From JBGUVL01 sp964370395 (GTDB lineage: Bacteria; Bacillota_I; Bacilli_A; Erysipelotrichales; Erysipelotrichaceae), in the NCBI GenBank assembly GCA_964370395.1, contig CAYJIZ010000022.1, positions 1-31,728 on the forward strand: a stretch of DNA of 31,728 nucleotides, in the 5' to 3' direction. The position numbers were made by a program, and so were the translations under genes. The notes under the pieces are model-generated. The model saw only the letters and a program-made list of their open reading frames with translations. It had not been told where the DNA came from and searched no databases. Positions 8,611 through 16,138 of the stretch are shown one piece after another (the stretch's first letter is position 1; every line of letters starts with the position of its first letter).

Positions 8611-9900
8611 ATGGCTGGTTATGTAGTAGTAGGAACACAGTGGGGAGACGAGGGAAAAGGAAAGATCGTTGACGTACTTGGAGAAAAAGTAGACTATGTA
8701 GTTCGTTTTCAAGGTGGTAATAATGCAGGGCATACCGTAATTGTGGAAGGACAAAAACATATTTTACATTTGCTTCCTTCAGGAGTATTGCATACACATT
8801 CAAAATGTATCATTGGACCAGGGGTTGTTGTCGATCCTTTTGTCTTCTTAGAAGAAATCGATTTAATTGAACAAGGTGGGATGGCAAGTGAGCATGTATA
8901 CATTAGTGATCGTGCACATTTGATTATGCCTTATCATATTGCGATTGATGCGTACCAAGAAGAGCGTAAGAAAGAACGTAAGGTAGGAACGACAAAACGT
9001 GGGATTGGACCTTGCTATAGTGATAAGTACCAACGTATTGGATTACGTGTGGCTGATTTAATTGATTTTGAAACATTTAAAGATAAGTTAGCTTTCGTTT
9101 TGGCGATGAAAAACGAAGAGATTACAAAGTTATATGGAAAAGAACCTTTTGATTATGATGAAATGGTAAATGCTTTTGCGCATGTGCGTGAAAAACTGTT
9201 ACCTCGTATTATTGATTCTTTGGAAGAAATCGACAAAGCGTTACAAGATAATAAGTCAGTGTTATTTGAAGGGGCACAAGCTGCAATGCTAGATATCAAT
9301 TATGGAACGTACCCTTACGTTACGAGTAGTTCGCCTACAAGTGCGGGAGTATGTACAGGGGTTGGTGTGTCGCCATTTCACTTACAACGCATTATCGGGG
9401 TGGTAAAGGCGTATTCAACAAGAGTGGGAGAAGGACCATTTGTAACAGAGTTATTAGATGAACAAGGAGATGTGCTTCGTGAAAAAGGATTTGAGTTTGG
9501 AGCAACCACAGGAAGACCTAGAAGATGTGGTTGGTTAGACTTATTGGTTGTGAAGCATGCAGCATTGATTAATGGGTTAACAGACTTGGTTGTGACAAAA
9601 ATTGATATCCTATCCGGATACGAAGAAATCTTAGTGTGTGTTGCTTATGAGATTGATGGCAAACGTTATGATTATATTCCAGCTAGTGTTGAGATGATTG
9701 CACGTGCAAAACCGATTTATGAAGTAATGCCAGGATGGCAAGAAGACATCGCAAACATTCGTGAATATGATGCGTTACCAGAAAATTGTAAGAATTATAT
9801 AAGAAAAATAGAAGAAATAACAAAGACGAAAGTAGCGATGGTTTCAGTAGGGCCACAACGTGAAAATAACATTTATATAAGCGATATTATTGAAAAGTAA
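8611..9900 (+). CDS. purA: Adenylosuccinate synthetase
   Basis: This 429-aa enzyme condenses IMP with aspartate using GTP to give adenylosuccinate, the first committed step to AMP. The phosphate loop is WGDEGKGK (11-18) with catalytic D13, and H41 in NAGHT is the second catalytic residue. The GRPRRCGWLD block near 300 and the C-terminal base-binding VSVGP are also present. I chose the ATG at 8611 because it follows AGGAGG (8595-8600) and gives the standard MAGYVVVGTQWGDEGKGK start. The upstream ATG at 8548 would add 21 hydrophobic residues and lies before the -10. Length is normal. No strong terminator follows it. Confidence 0.97.
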   Translation: MAGYVVVGTQWGDEGKGKIVDVLGEKVDYVVRFQGGNNAGHTVIVEGQKHILHLLPSGVLHTHSKCIIGPGVVVDPFVFLEEIDLIEQGGMASEHVYISDRAHLIMPYHIAIDAYQEERKKERKVGTTKRGIGPCYSDKYQRIGLRVADLIDFETFKDKLAFVLAMKNEEITKLYGKEPFDYDEMVNAFAHVREKLLPRIIDSLEEIDKALQDNKSVLFEGAQAAMLDINYGTYPYVTSSSPTSAGVCTGVGVSPFHLQRIIGVVKAYSTRVGEGPFVTELLDEQGDVLREKGFEFGATTGRPRRCGWLDLLVVKHAALINGLTDLVVTKIDILSGYEEILVCVAYEIDGKRYDYIPASVEMIARAKPIYEVMPGWQEDIANIREYDALPENCKNYIRKIEEITKTKVAMVSVGPQRENNIYISDIIEK

Positions 9901-9979
9901 TGAAACAATGATATTGCGTTTGTCCTTTTGAAAGCACATCATTAATAACTACAAATAATATGTGAAACTTTGTGAAGAT

Positions 9980-10008
9980 TTGCCAAAACATAAAATCTTT
10001 GCTACAAT
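9980..10008 (+). promoter_or_regulatory. Sigma-A promoter of the NlpC/P60 gene
   Basis: TTGCCA (9980-9985), a 17-bp spacer and TACAAT (10003-10008) with TGC before it (extended -10). The transcript would start near 10015, which rules out the GTG at 9962 as the start codon. Confidence 0.75.
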
Positions 10009-10036
10009 GATGTGCGTAGTCAAAGGAGTGAATCCA

Positions 10037-11352
10037 ATGAATTTAAAAAAATTGAATATTGAAAAAGCAAAAGAAATCGCAAAAATCTCGAAAGAGAAAG
10101 CGATGGATAAAGCTGTTTCTTTAAAAGGAAAAGCGGGTCAAAGAGCTTCTGCTTTAAAAGAAAAAGCAATCGAGAAGTACGAAGGTTCAAATGTAGATTT
10201 AACAGTATTAAAGAATGTACACTTTAACTTTCACCATTTTACAAGTGTATGTATCGTAGCAGTATTAGCGTTCTTTGTAACATTATACTCAACAGGATTT
10301 AATACAGCTGAAATTAACGCGGCTGGATTAGATGCTCCAAAAGTAGAAACGTACAACAAAGAGATGTTAAGTGTTAACTACGGTGATACAAAAGCAATCG
10401 CAAATGTAGCGAAAGAAGTTTTAGGAGATCAAGTAAGTGATGTGATCGACCTTAAAGAAGTAAGTAATTCTGGTATGACAGCAGTATATGAATTAGATTC
10501 ATATATGGTAACTGTCGAAATGGAAAATACTTCTGGTACAGGTGAGAAAACAGCAAAACTTGAAGTTGAAACAAAAGCGACGTTTGCTAAATCAGACGCT
10601 GAAAAAGTTGTTGTGAATAGTACAGATGCAAAAGAAGTGAATGATGGTTCTGTATACGTTTACCAATTAAAGTTAAACGTAGTTGATACAGAAGCACCAA
10701 GAATCAACATTTCTGAAACAGATATGACAATTGATGACACTGATGAATTTGATGTTAATTACTTTGTTAACGTTACAGATAACGTGGATGGAGTAGTAAG
10801 TGATTATTCTGTAGAAGGTATGCCTGCGAAAAATGGGGACAAATGGGAAAGTGGAAAACACGTTCTTACAATTCGTTCTAAAGATTCAAGCGGGAATGAA
10901 GCTGCTGCTGAAATGATCGTTCGTATTTACGAAACAGAAGAAGAAGTAGCACCAGTTGCACAATCTTCTAACAACGCATCTAGAAGTAGCAATTATGGGT
11001 ATGGTGCAGATGTAGCTGCTGGTAGTTATGCTGGTGGAAACGCTGTAGCAAGTGCAGCATTAGGGCAATTAGGAATTGCACAAGACTGTACAGCATTAGT
11101 AACAAACGCATTAAGAGCAGTAGGAATTTACTTCCATGATTGGCCAGCTGGATACTTATCATTAGGTACAGTAGTTTCAGCATCACAGGCACAACCTGGA
11201 GATTTAATTTACTATGCTGATGGTGGAGTTGGAGCAGCACATATCGCTGTTTACATTGGAAATGGACAAGCAGTTCACGGTGGGTACTTAGGAAGTACTA
11301 GAATCGCTTCTGCATACATGGGTTCAGGACCAGTATTTATCCGCTTACGTTA
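10037..11352 (+). CDS. Membrane-anchored NlpC/P60-type wall hydrolase with Ig-like domains
   Basis: This 438-aa type II membrane protein probably cuts peptidoglycan peptides. Residues 1-60 are a lysine/alanine-rich amphipathic helix on the cytoplasmic side. One membrane span follows at about 69-88. Two extracellular beta domains come next: about 95-220, then an Ig/HYR-like module (about 221-300) starting VDTEAPRI and ending with the DSSGNEA signature. A Ser/Asn/Gly-rich linker leads to the C-terminal catalytic domain, with C351 in DCTALV, H402 in HIAVYIG and H414 as a probable Cys-His-His triad. DCTALV differs from the more usual DCSGLV. The ATG at 10037 has AAAGGAG 7 nt upstream and sits just downstream of a strong promoter. 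It is a single-gene unit with its own terminator. The true substrate is not known. Confidence 0.88.
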
Positions 11353-11358
11353 ATTTTA

Positions 11359-11386
11359 AAACTTATCCTTCGGGGTAAGTTTTTTT
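11359..11386 (+). terminator. Terminator with UUCG tetraloop
   Basis: AAACTTATCC (11359-11368) pairs with GGGTAAGTTT (11373-11382), closing a stable C(UUCG)G loop, followed by T's to 11386. Confidence 0.9.
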
Positions 11387-11436
11387 ATTGTCTTTGGTAG
11401 GAAAAAAAGAAGTGATGACGATTTGTTACTTTTTTC

Positions 11437-11464
11437 TTGTTGTTTTGGCTAGTAATGTTATAAT
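11437..11464 (+). promoter_or_regulatory. dbpA promoter, probably giving a leaderless mRNA
   Basis: TTGTTG (11437-11442), a 16-bp spacer and TATAAT (11459-11464) with TGT before it. The -10 ends only 6 nt before the ATG at 11471, so the predicted transcription start is at the start codon itself. Confidence 0.7.
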
Positions 11465-11470
11465 GAGTAA

Positions 11471-12850
11471 ATGCAAAATAAAATAAGTAAAGAAATTAGA
11501 GATGCTTTAGATGTAATGGGATACCATACACTATTGCCAATACAAGAAAAAGTAATACCGCATTTGTTACAACATGAAGATGTGATTGTAAAAGCGAAAA
11601 CGGGAAGTGGTAAGACGGCAGCTTTTGGTGTGCCTGTTTGTGAGAATATTGTTTGGGAGTACAAACAGCCACAAGTCATCGTTTTAACATGTACAAGAGA
11701 GTTAGCGATGCAGATCAAGCAAGAGTTAAGTGAAATTGGTCGTTTGAAGAAAATTAAAGTAGTTCCTATTATCGGAAAAGAAAACATGACATACCAAAAA
11801 GATGCGTTAGCACAAAAATGCCATGTTGTCGTAGCGACACCAGGACGTTTGTTGGATCATATTCAACAAGGAAACGTCGATTTATCAAAGGTTTCCTATG
11901 TGATTATCGATGAAGCGGACTATATGTTGAATTTAGGATTTATTGAAGATGTAGAAGAAATCATTGCGAATATTGAACAAGAGCATACAACTGCACTGTT
12001 TAGTGCTACGTTCCCTGATCGTGTGAAAAGTTTAATTAAAAAAGTCGTAAACGAACCTGTACTTGTCAGCATTGAAGAAAAAGCGAACATTACATACCAA
12101 TATAAAATGGTTGATGATTTATTAGATGGTGTTGTGGATGTATTAGAAAGCCAACCGATTCATAGTGCGATTATCTTTTGTAACTTACAAGAAGAAGTGG
12201 AAACACTAAGTAAACAGTTAGCACACGAAGGTTTGCAAGTAGCGAAGTTACATGGCGGGATGCTACAAAAAGATCGTTTTACGCAAATGCAGTTGTTTAA
12301 ACAAGGAAAACGTCGTATCTTAATTGCTACGGATGTAGCAGCAAGAGGGATTGATATTGATCGTGTATCACACGTAATCCATTATGCGATACCAAAATGT
12401 TATGACGACTTTACGCATCGCTGTGGAAGAAGTGCGCGTAATGATGCAAGTGGAGATTCGATCTTGTTACTTACACCACAACAAAAAAACAAATACGTAT
12501 CTACGCTAATTAAGCAATATGATATGGAAGAGATGCAAGAACAAGAAAGCCAACAAACCTTACGTTCTTTAAACCAAAGTGTCGTGAAAAAAGATCGTGA
12601 AGACAAATGGAAAGAAAATGTATGTAAATTGTATTTTAGTGTTGGTAAAGAGAAAAAAATAAGAGCGATTGATATTGTTGGTTCATTGTGTAGTATTGAT
12701 GGAGTAAGCCAAGATGACATCGGTGTCATTTCGATTTTAGCGAAAATGAGCTATGTGGAAATCTTAAATGGTAAGGAACAAATTATCATTGATGCATTTA
12801 AAAATAAGACAATAAAAAACAAAAAAGTGAAAGTAGAAAGAGCAAATTAA
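11471..12850 (+). CDS. dbpA: DEAD-box RNA helicase, DbpA/YxiN type
   Basis: This 459-aa ATP-dependent RNA helicase probably acts in large-subunit ribosome assembly. The Q motif region is MGYHTLLPIQ, motif I is AKTGSGKT (42-49), motif II is DEAD in VIIDEADYM, motif III is SAT and motif VI is HRCGRSAR. The C-terminal 75 residues (CKLYFSVGKEKKIRAIDIVG ... DIGVISILAKMSYVEI) match the DbpA RNA-recognition domain, which in E. coli DbpA and B. subtilis YxiN binds 23S rRNA hairpin 92. The ATG at 11471 gives a normal but very short N-terminus; the next Met (residue 16) would cut into the Q-motif region. No Shine-Dalgarno site precedes the start, and a consensus promoter lies just upstream. It is a single-gene unit. 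Confidence 0.92.
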   Translation: MQNKISKEIRDALDVMGYHTLLPIQEKVIPHLLQHEDVIVKAKTGSGKTAAFGVPVCENIVWEYKQPQVIVLTCTRELAMQIKQELSEIGRLKKIKVVPIIGKENMTYQKDALAQKCHVVVATPGRLLDHIQQGNVDLSKVSYVIIDEADYMLNLGFIEDVEEIIANIEQEHTTALFSATFPDRVKSLIKKVVNEPVLVSIEEKANITYQYKMVDDLLDGVVDVLESQPIHSAIIFCNLQEEVETLSKQLAHEGLQVAKLHGGMLQKDRFTQMQLFKQGKRRILIATDVAARGIDIDRVSHVIHYAIPKCYDDFTHRCGRSARNDASGDSILLLTPQQKNKYVSTLIKQYDMEEMQEQESQQTLRSLNQSVVKKDREDKWKENVCKLYFSVGKEKKIRAIDIVGSLCSIDGVSQDDIGVISILAKMSYVEILNGKEQIIIDAFKNKTIKNKKVKVERAN

Positions 12851-12864
12851 GGTTTGCTTTTTTT
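12838..12864 (+). terminator. dbpA terminator
   Basis: AGCAAA (12841-12846) pairs with TTTGCT (12853-12858), extended by three weaker pairs, with a T7 run (12858-12864). The stop codon TAA lies in the loop. Confidence 0.75.
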
Positions 12865-12894
12865 ATGTGTCATGACACTTTTTCATGTAAATTA

Positions 12895-12921
12895 TTGTAA
12901 TTTTTGAAAATATGCTATAAT
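12895..12921 (+). promoter_or_regulatory. Promoter of the H1-tailed protein gene
   Basis: TATAAT (12916-12921) is preceded by TGC (extended -10). The best upstream hexamer is TTGTAA (12895-12900) at a short 15-bp spacing. A strong AAAGGGGG ribosome site follows at about 12953-12960. Confidence 0.55.
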
Positions 12922-12969
12922 TAGATAGATAAATAGGTAATTTGTCATTGTTAAAGGGGGACCAAATCT

Positions 12970-14268
12970 ATGGCTAAAGCAAACCAAAACAAAGTAGAAA
13001 CAAAGATTATTGAGGAAAAACCAACAAAAAAAGAAACAAAAGGAACAAAGGAAGTTGCGAAAAAAGTGAGTGTTAAAACACCAGTTAACACAAAAAAAGA
13101 GGAAGCGAAAAAAGAAGAGAAGACGCTTGCTGTTAGTAAAGAAGCACCAGTAGCAACAAAAGAAGTGAAGAAAGCTCCTGCAAAAAAAGCGGTTGCGAAA
13201 ACAACAACAGCGAAAACAGAAGTAAAAGCAGAAGTGAAAAAAGAAGAAAAGAAAGAAACACCTAAAAAAGCAGAAGTAAAAAAAGAAGTAGCAAAAAAAG
13301 CTACGAAAGCGACAACTACAAAAACAGTGAAAGCAGCAACTACAAAAACAACTGCAACAAAAGCGAAAGCTACGAAAAAAGCGGAACCAAAAGCAACACC
13401 TAAAAAAGCAGTAGCGAAAAAAGCACCAGCGAAAAAAGTTGCGAAGAAAGAAACAACGCTTGATTACAGTAATCGTTCATTGGATGAATGCATTCACATT
13501 ATGCAATTGTTAGGTGTTGGATACCGATACGAAAACTATGCTAGTTTATTATTGGATGAAGAAAACATTGATACATTAGTAAACAACATCATTGATGGAA
13601 ATGATTTAGAGAAGAAAATCAAAGAAGCGAAAATCAATGATTATGATTTAGGAATCGTATTAGCTACATTATTAAAAGTAGTAGATACAATGCCTGTAGC
13701 AGCGCTACAATTCAAAGATATGAAAAAAGAAGCAGCGGCAGCTTTAAAATTTAAGTTAACGGATGATGACCAAATGAATGCAAAACATTACTTGGATACA
13801 TTTAGCTTAGCAGAAAAAATCTTAGTTGCAGCTCAACGCAAAAATGTCACAACAACAAAAGAAGCAAAAGCATTATTGAAAATTGATGTTGCTAAATTCT
13901 TTGCTTACTTCTTTGACTTAGCTTATGATATTTTAAAAACTTGGCAATACGAAGATGTAGAATACTACCAACAATTCGCTTTTGCGATTGTATCGCAATT
14001 TGAAGACTTGTATGAAGCAAACCAAAACCGTTTGCAAATGGATTGTGCTGATTTATTCATTGTACAAGGTGATTGGGGACGTGGTGATTTTGAATACAAC
14101 TATGTATTACGTGAAAATACGATTAAAGATTACATCTACTATCGTTTCGCAAATATCTATGTAAACATCGATTTAGGCAAAGCGAAAGCAATTGCTTACG
14201 ATAGTTTCCAATGGGTAGACGATCGTTATGATTACCATGCAAATTTAGTAGAAATTACAAATAAATAA
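12970..14268 (+). CDS. Protein with histone-H1-like Lys/Ala/Thr tail and unknown helical C-terminal domain
   Basis: I do not recognise the family of this 432-aa protein. Residues 1-162 are low complexity, almost only K, A, T, E, V and P, with repeated AKK, PAKK, ATK and KEE units. They resemble the tails of bacterial H1-like proteins and would be disordered, basic and able to bind DNA or RNA. Residues 163-432 are an ordered, mostly alpha-helical domain with many aromatic residues (FFAYFFDLAYDILKTW; DYIYYRFANIY) and a closing segment that looks TPR-like (IDLGKAKAIAYDSFQWVDD). There is no signal peptide or membrane span. It has its own promoter, a strong ribosome site and a terminator, so it is probably well expressed. 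The codon pattern of the tail is simply A-rich (AAA, GCA, ACA), like its neighbours. A nucleoid or ribosome-associated role is a guess. Confidence 0.85.
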   Translation: MAKANQNKVETKIIEEKPTKKETKGTKEVAKKVSVKTPVNTKKEEAKKEEKTLAVSKEAPVATKEVKKAPAKKAVAKTTTAKTEVKAEVKKEEKKETPKKAEVKKEVAKKATKATTTKTVKAATTKTTATKAKATKKAEPKATPKKAVAKKAPAKKVAKKETTLDYSNRSLDECIHIMQLLGVGYRYENYASLLLDEENIDTLVNNIIDGNDLEKKIKEAKINDYDLGIVLATLLKVVDTMPVAALQFKDMKKEAAAALKFKLTDDDQMNAKHYLDTFSLAEKILVAAQRKNVTTTKEAKALLKIDVAKFFAYFFDLAYDILKTWQYEDVEYYQQFAFAIVSQFEDLYEANQNRLQMDCADLFIVQGDWGRGDFEYNYVLRENTIKDYIYYRFANIYVNIDLGKAKAIAYDSFQWVDDRYDYHANLVEITNK

Positions 14269-14273
14269 AAAAG

Positions 14274-14299
14274 AAAGCTGCAATGCGTTGCAGCTTTTT
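14274..14299. terminator. Bidirectional terminator, H1-tailed gene / aminotransferase
   Basis: AAAGCTGCAA (14274-14283) pairs perfectly with TTGCAGCTTT (14288-14297) around a TGCG loop. It has a T tract on the plus side and an A-rich run upstream that becomes a U tract for the convergent minus-strand gene. Confidence 0.9.
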
Positions 14300-14300
14300 C

Positions 14301-15467
14301 TTATGCTTTACGATTTTCTAAAAATGAACGAATACGCGATAGTGCTAGTTTTAACTCATCTAAGCTATATGCGTACGATACACGAATGAATCCTTCTCCT
14401 GCATCACCAAAGGCTGTTCCAGGTACACAGGCAACCTTTTGTTCGTTTAATAATGCTTCACAAAATTGTTCGCTTGTTAGTCCTGTTGAAGTAATGTCAG
14501 GGAAGATATAAAACGCTCCTTTTGGAGTATGTGTTGTTAGCCCTAAATCATTAAAGCCTTTCACAATTAGATTTCTTCTTGCTAAATAAGCAAGACGCAT
14601 TTCTTCCACTGCATTGTCTCCGCGTTTCAACGCTTCAATAGCGGCGTATTGTGCCGTAATTGGTGCACACATAATCGTGTATTGGTGAATCTTGTTGATT
14701 TGAGAAATCAGTTCTTTGTTTCCTAACAGGTAACCCAAACGCCAACCTGTCATTGAATATGCTTTACTACATCCATTCACAATTAAGATTTGGTCTTTAA
14801 TCGTTTCAAAATGAGCCAATGAGTAATGTTCTCCTTCGTACAATAAGTCCGCATAGATCTCATCACTAATCACAATAATATTGTGTTCTTTGATAAGTGG
14901 GACAATTGCTTCGTAGTCTTCCTTGTTCATTGTTCCTCCCGTTGGATTAGAAGGATAGTTAATAATCATCGCTTTTGTTTTATCACTGATGCATTCTTGT
15001 AATGCTTCTTTTGTAATTTTGAATTCATTTTCACTTGTTAGTGGCAATAGTTTACAAATACCACCAGATAAGATGACACCTGGTTCGTATGCAACATAAC
15101 TCGGTGTTACCACAATCACTTCATCACCAGGGTTAACTAGGGAACGTAGCGCTAAATCGATCGCTTCACTTCCACCCACAGTGACAAGAACTTCATCACT
15201 TTCGTATTTAATCGCAAAATGTCTTTTATAGTACTTACAAATTTCTTTACGTAATCCTAGTAGTCCAGGATTTTCTGAATAGGAAGTTTTTCCTGCTTCA
15301 ATGGAATAAATAGCAGCTTCGCGAATATGCCATGGAGTTGCAAAGTCTGGTTCTCCAACACCAAGGGAAACCACATCTTCAATTTGGTTTGCAAGATCGA
15401 AGAATTTACGAATCCCACTTGGTTTGATTGCTTTTACGCGATCGCTTAATACTTTTGTGTAATCCAT
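14301..15467 (-). CDS. Class I PLP-dependent aminotransferase
   Basis: This 388-aa fold-type I aminotransferase is probably active on aspartate, aromatic or other hydrophobic amino acids with 2-oxoglutarate. The PLP lysine is K235 in GCSKAYSMTGWRLG. N174 (NPTGG), D202 and Y205 (SDEIY) and R243 contact the cofactor, and R362 in FIRVS binds the substrate carboxylate. The family includes B. subtilis PatA and lactic-acid-bacteria AraT; specificity cannot be read directly. It starts 1 nt after the Lrp-type gene (TAA-g-ATG) and has no clear Shine-Dalgarno site, so it is probably translated by reinitiation. The linked regulator likely controls it in response to an amino acid. Confidence 0.9.
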   Translation of the reverse strand: MDYTKVLSDRVKAIKPSGIRKFFDLANQIEDVVSLGVGEPDFATPWHIREAAIYSIEAGKTSYSENPGLLGLRKEICKYYKRHFAIKYESDEVLVTVGGSEAIDLALRSLVNPGDEVIVVTPSYVAYEPGVILSGGICKLLPLTSENEFKITKEALQECISDKTKAMIINYPSNPTGGTMNKEDYEAIVPLIKEHNIIVISDEIYADLLYEGEHYSLAHFETIKDQILIVNGCSKAYSMTGWRLGYLLGNKELISQINKIHQYTIMCAPITAQYAAIEALKRGDNAVEEMRLAYLARRNLIVKGFNDLGLTTHTPKGAFYIFPDITSTGLTSEQFCEALLNEQKVACVPGTAFGDAGEGFIRVSYAYSLDELKLALSRIRSFLENRKA

Positions 15468-15468
15468 C

Positions 15469-15957
15469 TTATGGGGTAACGACTAATCGTTTTGCCTTTT
15501 CTTCTTGTTCGGATAGGATTACGTCATTGTTTTTGTAAGTTTGTAGTACGAATAATGTTGAGGTAGCTGTAATACCTTCGATACATGCAAGTTTGGTTGC
15601 TGTGAATTCTGCGATGTCTTTCATCGTTTGCCCATTCATTTTAATTAGAAAATCACTTTTTCCACTCATTAAGTACATTGACTCAACTTCAGGGTAACGA
15701 TAAATCTTTTTTGCGATATTCTCATAACCAAATTCTCGCTCTGGAGTGGCATCGGCGAAGATGATGGCAGATACGCGATCCTTGTTTGTTTTGTCCCAGT
15801 TAATAATCGTATGGTAACCACAAATCACTTTTTCTTTTTCTAGCTCATTTAGTGTTTCTAATACGTCACTTTTTTCTTCGGCTAGAACAGTTGCTAAATC
15901 ATCAATGCTCATTCTTGCGTCTTTTTCTAATAAAGACAATAATTGTAACTCGTTCAT
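15469..15957 (-). CDS. Lrp/AsnC-family amino-acid-responsive regulator
   Basis: This 162-aa feast/famine regulator has an N-terminal helix-turn-helix (about 1-55), a linker strand (ICGYHTIINWDK) and a C-terminal alpha-beta effector domain of RAM/AsnC type (about 60-140). The latter carries YRYPEVESMYLMSGKSDFLI, the typical effector-pocket and oligomerisation segment. Such proteins form octamers and sense amino acids. It is co-transcribed with the aminotransferase directly downstream, its most likely target. It has an AAAGGAGTGA ribosome site before the ATG. The last 20 residues are an extra charged tail beyond the core domain. Confidence 0.9.
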   Translation of the reverse strand: MNELQLLSLLEKDARMSIDDLATVLAEEKSDVLETLNELEKEKVICGYHTIINWDKTNKDRVSAIIFADATPEREFGYENIAKKIYRYPEVESMYLMSGKSDFLIKMNGQTMKDIAEFTATKLACIEGITATSTLFVLQTYKNNDVILSEQEEKAKRLVVTP

Positions 15958-16041
15958 AATGTCACTCCTTTTTATAATATGTATATTTTATACTCAATGC
16001 CTACAATAGTAAATATTTTTTTGGATAAGTAGAAGAAAAAA

Positions 16042-16069
16042 TTGTTGCTTAAATAAAAGAAGTTATAAT
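16042..16069 (+). promoter_or_regulatory. Possible housekeeping promoter upstream of comFA
   Basis: TTGTTG (16042-16047), a 16-bp spacer and TATAAT (16064-16069) lie about 70 bp before the comFA ATG. It is followed by an A/T inverted repeat (AATAAAAAAA-GG-TTTTTTTATT, 16074-16095) and then by the comF repeat. Confidence 0.5.
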
Positions 16070-16105
16070 ATGGAATAAAAAAAGGTTTTTTTATTATGAA
16101 AAATG

Positions 16106-16128
16106 AAAATTATCGCATATATATTAGT
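16106..16128 (+). repeat. comF leader repeat, copy 1 (before comFA)
   Basis: A 23-bp sequence whose core is TTATCGCATATATATTAG. An identical copy precedes comFC. It ends 10 nt before the comFA ATG, the same spacing as in copy 2. It is a candidate competence-specific promoter element or a leader element for translation control. Confidence 0.75.
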
Positions 16129-16138
16129 GGGTGATACT

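Noticed and set aside
9901..9950. purA terminator
   Set aside because: Only AATGAT/ATCATT with a loop of about 25 nt and no T run; I see no convincing terminator here.
9962..10036. GTG at 9962 as an alternative start adding 25 residues to the NlpC/P60 protein
   Set aside because: The extension runs through a strong promoter (-35 at 9980, -10 at 10003); the ATG at 10037 has a good ribosome site.
16074..16095. AATAAAAAAA-GG-TTTTTTTATT inverted repeat before comFA, as a terminator or attenuator
   Set aside because: The stem is A-T only with a 2-nt gap, and it overlaps the predicted transcription start, so a functional RNA hairpin is unlikely.
16103..16138. ATG at 16103 as the comFA start
   Set aside because: The added codons are the repeat that is noncoding before comFC, where that ATG is TTT; 16139 gives the expected zinc-motif start. 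Both copies stay open in the same frame (KIIAYILVG), but identity at every third base favours a nucleotide element over a peptide.
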